This document shows, piece by piece, positions 58,189-64,000 of a stretch of DNA of 64,000 bases (the stretch's first letter is position 1; each line of letters opens with the position of its first letter). The position numbers and the translations under genes were made by a program. Under the pieces are notes generated by a model, which saw only the letters and a program-made list of their open reading frames with translations, had not been told where the DNA came from and did not search any database. This DNA comes from Pseudomonas sp. IAC-BECa141. GTDB lineage: Bacteria; Pseudomonadota; Gammaproteobacteria; Pseudomonadales; Pseudomonadaceae. The stretch is from contig NZ_CP065410.1 of assembly GCF_020544405.1 (NCBI RefSeq), forward strand, positions 3,038,001-3,102,000, given 5' to 3'.

Positions 58189-58836
58189 ATGAGCGACATC
58201 ACCCTGCGCAATACCATTTTGGATGAGCTTGACTTTCAACCCGACATCGATGCCGCCCACATTGGCGTCAGCGTGGAAAATGGCATCGTCACACTGTCCG
58301 GCCACGTGAAAAGCTACGCTCAAAAAATCAGCGCCGAGCGCGCGGTCAAGGCGATCAAAGGAGTACGTGCCGTGGCTGAAGAAATACAGGTTCGCCTGGA
58401 TAAGGGTGCAGGTACGGACGATGACACCATCGCAAACCGTGCCGTCAATATCATCTCGTGGCGTTCCGACACACCCGCCGGCGACATCAAGGTCGTCGTG
58501 CAAAAAGGCTGGGTAACCCTGGAAGGCCAGGTGGACTGGCAGTATCAGAAAGAAGTCGCTGAAAGTGCGGTGCGCAAATTGTCAGGCGTTGTCGGGGTGG
58601 ATAACCGAATCACCCTGCGCCCGAGAGTGAAGGTCGTCGATATCCAACAAAGTATCGAAGAAGCCCTCAAGCGCAATGCCGAAGTTGATGCCAAGGGCAT
58701 ACGGATCAAGGTCGATGGCAGTGTTGTAAAACTCGAAGGCAAAGTGCATTTCTGGCGTGAGCGTGAAATCGCCGAACGAGCAGCGTGGTCGGTGCCGGGC
58801 GTCAGCAAAGTGGAAGACCAGCTATTGATAGCCTGA
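58189..58836 (+). CDS. Triple BON-domain protein
   Basis: A 215-residue protein of three BON domains (about 5-68, 78-142 and 148-215), each with the GIVTLSGHV / GWVTLEGQV / SVVKLEGKV strand pattern. BON domains bind phospholipid or serve as interaction modules. OsmY-like relatives are periplasmic, but here I see no signal peptide, so a cytoplasmic or membrane-surface role is more likely. GGAAGAGGAC lies before the ATG at 58189; eleven additional codons upstream are not needed. A hairpin follows the stop. Confidence 0.88.
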   Translation: MSDITLRNTILDELDFQPDIDAAHIGVSVENGIVTLSGHVKSYAQKISAERAVKAIKGVRAVAEEIQVRLDKGAGTDDDTIANRAVNIISWRSDTPAGDIKVVVQKGWVTLEGQVDWQYQKEVAESAVRKLSGVVGVDNRITLRPRVKVVDIQQSIEEALKRNAEVDAKGIRIKVDGSVVKLEGKVHFWREREIAERAAWSVPGVSKVEDQLLIA

Positions 58837-59083
58837 ATCACGGCCCCGGAAATTCCCTGAATATCCGGGGCTGTCCATGCTACGCCGCCTCCATCGGGGA
58901 ATCGTGTGTGATCACGACATGCTGATGCTGCCGGGCAACATGAATGAGGAAATTGGCATCTACGTGGGCCTGCTTTTTGAGTCCATATGCAGATCAAGTC
59001 CGGTGACGGCCAACAGCGCAAGAAAGAACTTGAGCGTTTGAGATTTCCTTGCGTCAAGTGACCGCCCGATGGAGGGCTGAACG
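58837..59083. other. Intergenic region with hairpin after the BON gene
   Basis: GCCCCGGA (58843-58850) and TCCGGGGC (58864-58871) form an eight-base-pair hairpin without T-tract, a possible weak terminator. The remaining 210 bases contain no recognisable gene; GGAGG before the GTG at 59084 is the only further signal. Confidence 0.45.
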
Positions 59084-59563
59084 GTGAACGCCTCTGAAAA
59101 TTCCTGGATTGATATTCTCGGCAACGGCCGCCCGGTGTTGATCAGGTATGTCACGCAAGCAGATCAAGTTCGTGAATACGCTCTGGTCCGGCATTCGGCG
59201 CCTGAATCCCGGCATGCGCTTTTACTCAGGCAGCAGCACGCCCCCCACCAGACCCAAGCCTGTATCGCGCTGGCCCACGAGAATGGCCGCTTGATCGAAA
59301 TCGGCGCCAGTCGCTATGCCGCGACGGGCAAATACCAGTGCGAATGCGCCGTGACCATCGCATCTGGCTGGAAACGCCTCGGTCTGGGAACGTTATTGCT
59401 GGAGTACTTGATCGACGCTGCCCGCGCCAATGGCGTCCACCACTTGTACTCGGTCAGCACCTCCAGCAACGCGCCCTTTCGTGAGTTGGCCAGATGTCTG
59501 GGTTTTGAAACCCACGACGATCCTTTCGACCCCCATAAGGTCATTCATCGCCTGTACCTGTAA
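59084..59563 (+). CDS. GNAT family N-acetyltransferase
   Basis: A 159-residue acetyltransferase. The GNAT acetyl-CoA motif is present as ASGWKRLGLGTLLLEYLIDAA (about 92-112, Q/RxxGxG/A type). The preceding strand CECAVTIA and the C-terminal segment NAPFRELARCLGFE are also typical. The start is GTG at 59084 with GGAGG upstream. It may acetylate a protein or small molecule; the target is not readable. It precedes the erythromycin-esterase-like gene by 94 bases. Confidence 0.85.
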   Translation: MNASENSWIDILGNGRPVLIRYVTQADQVREYALVRHSAPESRHALLLRQQHAPHQTQACIALAHENGRLIEIGASRYAATGKYQCECAVTIASGWKRLGLGTLLLEYLIDAARANGVHHLYSVSTSSNAPFRELARCLGFETHDDPFDPHKVIHRLYL

Positions 59564-59657
59564 CGCCTGTGCAAAGTTTCAAGCCGACGCATCAACTTCT
59601 GGTATGACCCGAGCGCCTTGCCGCCACAAGTTGCTCGCCATTCGGAGGACGACACTC

Positions 59658-61025
59658 ATGAACTCTCATACGCACACATTGCTGGACAAATTAATCGGCC
59701 AGCGACACTTCCATGACACATCGCACATACCGGCAGTGTTGCGTCAATACGCCGAGCCGCTACCAGACCTGGACTCCCCCGCTTTCGGGGACCTGTTTGA
59801 TCGCTACGCTGACGCGAGGGTGGTGATGATTGGCGAAGCAAGCCATGGGACCGCCGATTTCTATCGAGCCCGGGCAGTCATCACCCAAAGCCTGATCGAG
59901 CGACACGGTTTTAATATCGTCGCAGTGGAAGCCGACTGGCCGGACGCCGGCCACGTAGATCAGTATGTCCGAGGTCTGGCGCACACGGCGTGGACGCGCC
60001 ACATTTTCAGCCGTTTCCCCACCTGGATGTGGCGAAACGGCGAAGTAAAAGCCTTCGCCCACTGGCTGCATCAATTCAACCATCGGCAGAGCCCTCAACA
60101 TCGCGTCGAGTTTCGCGGCCTGGATGTCTACAGCTTGCGCAACTCCATCCATGAGGTACTGAGTTATCTGGATCGGATTGACCCGAAATTGGCCCAAGAA
60201 GCGCGTCGGCGCTATGGGTGTCTGACCCCATGGCAGGATGATCCTTCTTTGTACGGTCATTTCGTCGAGCGTGGCGGCGTGATGCCCTGTGAGCAACCAG
60301 TGATCGAGCAGCTCAGTGCCATGCTGGCTGACCAATTGACGGGGCTTATCCAAAACAACGAAGCATTCTTCAATGCGACGCAGAATGCCCGCGTAGTGAT
60401 AGCGGCCGAGCAATATTACCGCGCGATCTATCGGGGTTCGGCAGCCTCCTGGAACCTGCGAGACCGACACATGTTCGATACGTTGCGCGCAGTACTGGAA
60501 CATCGGGGGCCGCAGGCCAAGGCTGTGGTCTGGGCCCACAACTCCCATATCGGCAATGCCGCCGCCACGGAAATGGGCTGGAAGGGGCAGTTCAATATCG
60601 GCCAACTGTGCCGCAATGCCTTTGGACGTGATGTGGTCCTGATTGGTATGGCCACCGACCGTGGTCAGGTCGCAGCGGCCGATGACTGGGATGGCGAGAT
60701 GTTGATCAAGGACATTCGCCCTTCTCGACCAGACAGCTGGGAACATCAATTTCTCAAGGCCGGGGTTGCAGCATCATTGACGGACTGGCGTGCTCCGCAG
60801 CAAAAGGAGCTTCGCAGTGCTCTGTCCGCGGTCTTGCTGGGACGCGCCATCGGGGTGATTTACCGTCCCCAGACTGAACGCTTCAGTCACTACTTCGAGT
60901 CGATGCTGGCGGAGCAATTCGATGCCATGATCTGGTTCGAGCAAACCAGGCCGGTCACCGCGCTGCCGCTGCCGAAAAACCAGCGACTGGAAGCAGAAGA
61001 TGAAACCTATCCGTTTGGCGTGTGA
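59658..61025 (+). CDS. Erythromycin esterase-like protein
   Basis: A 455-residue member of the erythromycin esterase/succinoglycan-biosynthesis (EreA/Bcr136) superfamily. The N-terminal GEASHGT motif (59-65) holds the catalytic Glu-His pair, followed by FYRARAVITQ and VAVEADWPDAG, and the second histidine is in VWAHNSHIGN near 293. Macrolide hydrolysis is known for EreA, but most chromosomal relatives have no shown substrate, so this should not be read as a resistance gene. GGAGG precedes the ATG at 59658; the longer frame upstream overlaps the GNAT gene and is not coding. Confidence 0.88.
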   Translation: MNSHTHTLLDKLIGQRHFHDTSHIPAVLRQYAEPLPDLDSPAFGDLFDRYADARVVMIGEASHGTADFYRARAVITQSLIERHGFNIVAVEADWPDAGHVDQYVRGLAHTAWTRHIFSRFPTWMWRNGEVKAFAHWLHQFNHRQSPQHRVEFRGLDVYSLRNSIHEVLSYLDRIDPKLAQEARRRYGCLTPWQDDPSLYGHFVERGGVMPCEQPVIEQLSAMLADQLTGLIQNNEAFFNATQNARVVIAAEQYYRAIYRGSAASWNLRDRHMFDTLRAVLEHRGPQAKAVVWAHNSHIGNAAATEMGWKGQFNIGQLCRNAFGRDVVLIGMATDRGQVAAADDWDGEMLIKDIRPSRPDSWEHQFLKAGVAASLTDWRAPQQKELRSALSAVLLGRAIGVIYRPQTERFSHYFESMLAEQFDAMIWFEQTRPVTALPLPKNQRLEAEDETYPFGV

Positions 61026-61113
61026 TGAACCTGAAACGATGTTCAGCGTTATGGTTGACGACTATCGCGAGCAATTAGTGTTGGCAATCTGCTGCGACAG
61101 TAAGAACGACCCA

Positions 61114-61767
61114 CTACGTCGTCCGCAGGTGCTGCTCAAACCAGTCGCCGGCGAGCCTGGCGACTTCTTCCAGCGTGCCAGGCTCTTCAAAAAGATGCGT
61201 GGCACCCTCCACGACTTCCAGCCGTTGCTCACACCGCAGGATTTGTGAGCTCCGGCGATTCAAGGCCAGTGTCATTGGGTCTTGTGCGCCAACAATCTGC
61301 AACGTTGGCGCCTTCACTCGGGCCAGGGCCGGCCCGGCCAGATCGGTTCGCCCACCCCGGCTGACCACTGCCCCTACCACCGACGCTCGCTCGGCGGCAG
61401 CCACCATTGCTGCCGCCGCACCGGTACTGGCGCCGAACAGACCCATGAGCAAAGAACACAACTCACGGTCCCGCCCGACCCAATCGATCACATCGATCAA
61501 CCGTCTAGCCAGCAGGGAAATATCGAAGCGCAGGACCCCGCTAAGATTATCCAGGCGCTGCTCCGGTTCCGTCAGCAAGTCGAACAGCAGCGAGGCCAAG
61601 CCCCGAAGGGCTAATACATCGGCCACGTATTGATTGCGCGGGCTCAATCGACCACTCCCGCTGCCGTGTACGAAGATGACCAGGGCGCGCGCGTTCTCCG
61701 GCAAACGCAAATCGGCGGACAATTCAACGCCAGGCAGATCCAGGCATCTAAATTCAGCTTCAGGCAT
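61114..61767 (-). CDS. Dienelactone hydrolase-like alpha/beta hydrolase
   Basis: A 217-residue alpha/beta hydrolase with the oxyanion segment VIFVHGSGSGR (30-40), nucleophile elbow GASTG (112-116, Ser114), an acid in IVGAQDPMT and the catalytic histidine in EGATHLFEEPGTL. It overlaps the phosphoribosyltransferase gene by eight bases, the usual partner of this hydrolase type in stress loci. The natural substrate is unknown. Confidence 0.88.
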   Translation of the reverse strand: MPEAEFRCLDLPGVELSADLRLPENARALVIFVHGSGSGRLSPRNQYVADVLALRGLASLLFDLLTEPEQRLDNLSGVLRFDISLLARRLIDVIDWVGRDRELCSLLMGLFGASTGAAAAMVAAAERASVVGAVVSRGGRTDLAGPALARVKAPTLQIVGAQDPMTLALNRRSSQILRCEQRLEVVEGATHLFEEPGTLEEVARLAGDWFEQHLRTT

Positions 61768-62464
61768 CGCGATGTTCCGTGCAGGAGACGCTCGGCAATT
61801 TTCGCTCCCAAGCGCGTTGCAAGAGATCGATGACTTCTTCGTCCGAGGTCTGGGGAAAATCCAGATACCAGTAGCCGATCGACATCATCCAGTCAGGAAT
61901 GAGCGAACAGACGACTTCGTCCACTTGCATCGATAAATCCTCGACTGTTTCCCGAGGAGCAACCGGTACCGCAACGATGACGCGCTCCGGCGCCTGCATC
62001 TTTACCGCCTGGATCGCAGCCATCATCGAAGAACCTGTGGCAAGACCGTCGTCGATCAGGATGACCACCTGGCCCCTTACTTTCGGTGGCGGGCGGGTTC
62101 CCCGATACGCTTTTTCACGTCGCGACAGCTCCTGCGCTTCCCGGGCGACCACCGCCTCGAAACCGGCTCGATCGATCGGGTGCGCCCGCAGCGCATCCTC
62201 GTTGAGGATTTGTACACCGCCACTGGCTATGGCGCCCATGGCGTATTCGGGGTGCGAAGGGACGCCGAGCTTGCGTACCAGCATCAGGTCCAGCCGCACA
62301 CGCAGGGCGGTGGCGACTTCATAGGCCACCGGGACACCGCCACGGGGCAAGGCCAGGATGATTACCTCAGGCCTGTCAGCGTATTTGAGCAAGGGTTCGA
62401 CCAAGCGCCGACCGGCTTCGGCGCGGTTAGGCAAGGTCGTTTGCAGTGAGGGACTGTGGATCAC
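61760..62464 (-). CDS. Phosphoribosyltransferase family protein
   Basis: A 234-residue type I PRTase-like protein. The PRPP-binding motif VVILIDDGLATGS is at 133-145, and ALPRGGVPVAYEVA near 38-51 forms the pyrophosphate loop. Compared with purine PRTases it has a large insert (VVAREAQELSRREKAYRG), as in a widespread stress-associated family of unknown reaction. The start is GTG at 62464 with AGGAGG upstream. It is between the Usp gene (56 bases) and the hydrolase. Confidence 0.88.
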   Translation of the reverse strand: MIHSPSLQTTLPNRAEAGRRLVEPLLKYADRPEVIILALPRGGVPVAYEVATALRVRLDLMLVRKLGVPSHPEYAMGAIASGGVQILNEDALRAHPIDRAGFEAVVAREAQELSRREKAYRGTRPPPKVRGQVVILIDDGLATGSSMMAAIQAVKMQAPERVIVAVPVAPRETVEDLSMQVDEVVCSLIPDWMMSIGYWYLDFPQTSDEEVIDLLQRAWERKLPSVSCTEHRDA

Positions 62465-62520
62465 GTTAACCTCCTGGGAAGTTGAAGAAGGAAGTTGAAC
62501 AATGGCGATTCATGACCGCG

Positions 62521-63411
62521 CTAAACGGCCAGGATGCTGCACGTCACCTGGTACAGGACATGTTCGGTGGTGCTGCCCAACAGTTTGTCCATGCCGTGAC
62601 GCTCGACTCTGCCCATCACAATCACGTCCATCTCTCGCTCATCGGCGAACGCTTGCAGCACGGCTACGGGATGCCCCTCGATGAAATGCCGCCGGTCAGC
62701 CGGCACGCCATACCGACCAGCCAGGTCGAGGAAGGATTTTTCATGGCCTTGGCGCAACTGACTGTAGAGATCCGGGAGGGTCAGGCCCCCGCCGCCCATA
62801 TCACCCAGGAACAGCGCAGATGCGTCGCAGGCATACACCAGGTGCAACTCGGCCTGACACTGGATAGCCAGGCTGGACGCCTGCTGGATGATCCGCTCAT
62901 TGAGCCCGTCCTCCTGTTCCAGGGTGTCGGCCACATCGACCGCTGCCACTACCTTGCGCGGCAAAGGATGATCACCTTCGCCAGGCAGGTACACCGGTAC
63001 CGGACAATGACGCAACAGACGCCAGTCCAGTGGGGTAAAGAAACCGCGCTTGAGCGCGGGCTCGCGTTGCACCTGCTTGATCAACAGGTCGGGCTGCATT
63101 TCCGCGACATAATCGAGAATGTCTTGCTGCAGGTCATCGGCCCATTTCGCCTCCGCCGTCACCTCAAGCCCCCTGCTGCGCAGGTGACCGGTGTGGTATT
63201 CGAGCCAGTTGCGCTGGTCTTGCAGGTACTCTTCGCGTGCTTTTTCCCGATCGCCTTCTTCGAGTAGCGACAAGAGCTTCCAGGTTGGGATCAAGGCGGC
63301 GACGTGCAGGCTGGCACCACTGGCCTTGGCCAGCGCGGCGGCATGGTCCAGGGCTTTGGACTGGCGCAGGGCCGGGTTGATGATCAGCAATAATCGTTGA
63401 TACTGGCTCAT
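62521..63411 (-). CDS. Universal stress protein, tandem Usp domains (second copy)
   Basis: A 296-residue paralogue of the Usp at 44629-45516: both begin MSQYQRLLLIINP, share FFTPLDW and end with the GRVxxHGxDKLLGSTTEH block. Two Usp domains are present. The ATG at 63411 has GGAG nine bases upstream; the 25 additional codons of the open frame are not conserved. It heads a unit with the phosphoribosyltransferase and hydrolase genes, 123 bases downstream of an Anr-like box. Confidence 0.93.
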   Translation of the reverse strand: MSQYQRLLLIINPALRQSKALDHAAALAKASGASLHVAALIPTWKLLSLLEEGDREKAREEYLQDQRNWLEYHTGHLRSRGLEVTAEAKWADDLQQDILDYVAEMQPDLLIKQVQREPALKRGFFTPLDWRLLRHCPVPVYLPGEGDHPLPRKVVAAVDVADTLEQEDGLNERIIQQASSLAIQCQAELHLVYACDASALFLGDMGGGGLTLPDLYSQLRQGHEKSFLDLAGRYGVPADRRHFIEGHPVAVLQAFADEREMDVIVMGRVERHGMDKLLGSTTEHVLYQVTCSILAV

Positions 63412-63527
63412 GATCGGACTCCACGAAACTTGCTTGTCGCTGCCCGCCACCCTGAACGAACCGCTTGCTGTCCGGTGACCAGGCACCTGTATGGATTTCA
63501 GAATCCACCGTGAAGGCGGCCTTGACG

Positions 63528-63541
63528 TTGATTTATGTCAA
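63528..63541 (-). promoter_or_regulatory. Anr/Dnr-like box overlapping the mgtA stop
   Basis: Sequence TTGAC-ATAA-ATCAA on the minus strand, 9/10, whose first half contains the stop codon of the MgtA-type ATPase. It is placed to drive the usp-phosphoribosyltransferase-hydrolase unit. Confidence 0.7.
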
Positions 63542-64000
63542 GTGCCTGTACGAGCAGGCGACTTGTGGTCAAGCGCACGCTTCGCGCCTTCGGCACACAC
63601 CGTGTACAGCAGACTGATCGCCAGCACCGATGCCAGGATCGGTAACGGCAAAGGCGCCAATCCCAGCGAAGCGGCGATTGAGCTGTACGGCAGCCCGATC
63701 GCCAGCAGCCCGACCGCCAGGGCACTGACCATCAGTAGCGTTGCCGGGCGACTGCGATAGAACGGTTTGTAGGTACGCACAATGAAAATCGTCAGCAGCT
63801 GAGTCAGCAGCGACTCCACGAACCAGCCGCTGCGAAAAACCTCGGGCACCATCTGCGACAGCAGGTACAAAGCCACGAACGTCACGATGTCGAACAACGA
63901 GCTCACCAGCCCGAAGACCACCATGAAATTGCGGATCTGAATGATGTCCCAGCGATGCGGGGTACTTTGCCATTCCCGGTCAACGTTATCGCTGGCGATA
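63538..64000 (-). CDS. mgtA: MgtA-type Mg2+-transporting P-type ATPase, C-terminal part
   Basis: The C-terminal 153 residues of a P3-type ATPase, cut by the window edge. The visible part begins IASDNVDREWQSTPHRWDIIQIRNFM and continues VVFGLVSSLFDIVTF, followed by three more helices, which matches the end of MgtA/MgtB magnesium importers (ASDNVD, RWD, IRNFM, FGLVSSxFD). The ATPase domains lie outside the window. Its stop overlaps the Anr-like box of the usp unit. Confidence 0.85.
   Translation of the reverse strand, partial: IASDNVDREWQSTPHRWDIIQIRNFMVVFGLVSSLFDIVTFVALYLLSQMVPEVFRSGWFVESLLTQLLTIFIVRTYKPFYRSRPATLLMVSALAVGLLAIGLPYSSIAASLGLAPLPLPILASVLAISLLYTVCAEGAKRALDHKSPARTGT

Noticed and set aside
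59658..61025. Acquired macrolide resistance gene
   Set aside because: The family match is to the broad erythromycin esterase superfamily; the stress-gene setting gives no evidence of resistance.
1..64000. CRISPR arrays, rRNA genes, prophage or plasmid origin
   Set aside because: No repeat-spacer arrays, rRNA sequence, phage structural genes or replication genes were seen.

Overview
The window is high-GC Gammaproteobacterial DNA and almost certainly the chromosome of a Pseudomonas of the P. fluorescens group. Supporting signs are OprD- and OprB-family porins, an OprI-like lipoprotein, PQQ glucose dehydrogenase, a Pseudomonas-type REP doublet (core GTGGGAGCGAGCTTGCTCGC) and many Anr/Dnr boxes (TTGAT-N4-ATCAA). 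All names come from reading the sequence; no database search was run.

Layout. 1-3.1 kb: housekeeping and stress genes on the minus strand (partial cation/proton antiporter, Yip1-family membrane protein, SDR oxidoreductase, PatB-like C-S lyase). 3.15-4.41 kb: a REP doublet split by a complete IS110-family element whose left end contains a readable candidate bridge RNA. 4.5-13.6 kb: a selenocysteine module with fdnGHI (in-frame UGA and SECIS hairpin), fdhE, selA, selB and selC (tRNA-Sec); these genes make and mature a respiratory formate dehydrogenase. 13.6-24 kb: OprD porin, CHASE4-PAS-GGDEF-EAL protein, OsmC-YcaO fusion, and OprB with the Gcd glucose dehydrogenase behind a palindromic operator. 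24.3-26.9 kb: a thiamine-diphosphate enzyme and a beta-carbonic anhydrase. 27.2-33 kb: GntR regulator, MFS transporter, amidohydrolase, GntP permease and a split YeeE/YedE pair. 33-37 kb: an autotransporter and a DUF985 cupin with a lost C-terminus.

37.1-64 kb is the most distinctive part. Ten Anr/Dnr-like boxes (8/10 to 10/10 matches to the conserved positions) lie in front of nearly every transcription unit; none was found in the first 37 kb. The genes under them fit survival of low oxygen and stress: amino-acid antiporter plus Hsp20; a five-gene OprI-like lipoprotein and ABC exporter operon; divergent GroEL, universal stress protein and nitroreductase; zinc-ribbon protein, small protein, second FtsH and K+ channel; phosphoketolase; an orphan membrane protein; a HAD phosphatase fused to a P-loop ATPase; a P1B-5 metal ATPase with a hemerythrin tail; BON protein, acetyltransferase and erythromycin-esterase-like protein; a second Usp with a phosphoribosyltransferase and hydrolase; and the end of a MgtA-type ATPase. 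I read this as an Anr-controlled microaerobic stress-survival block. It continues beyond the right edge.
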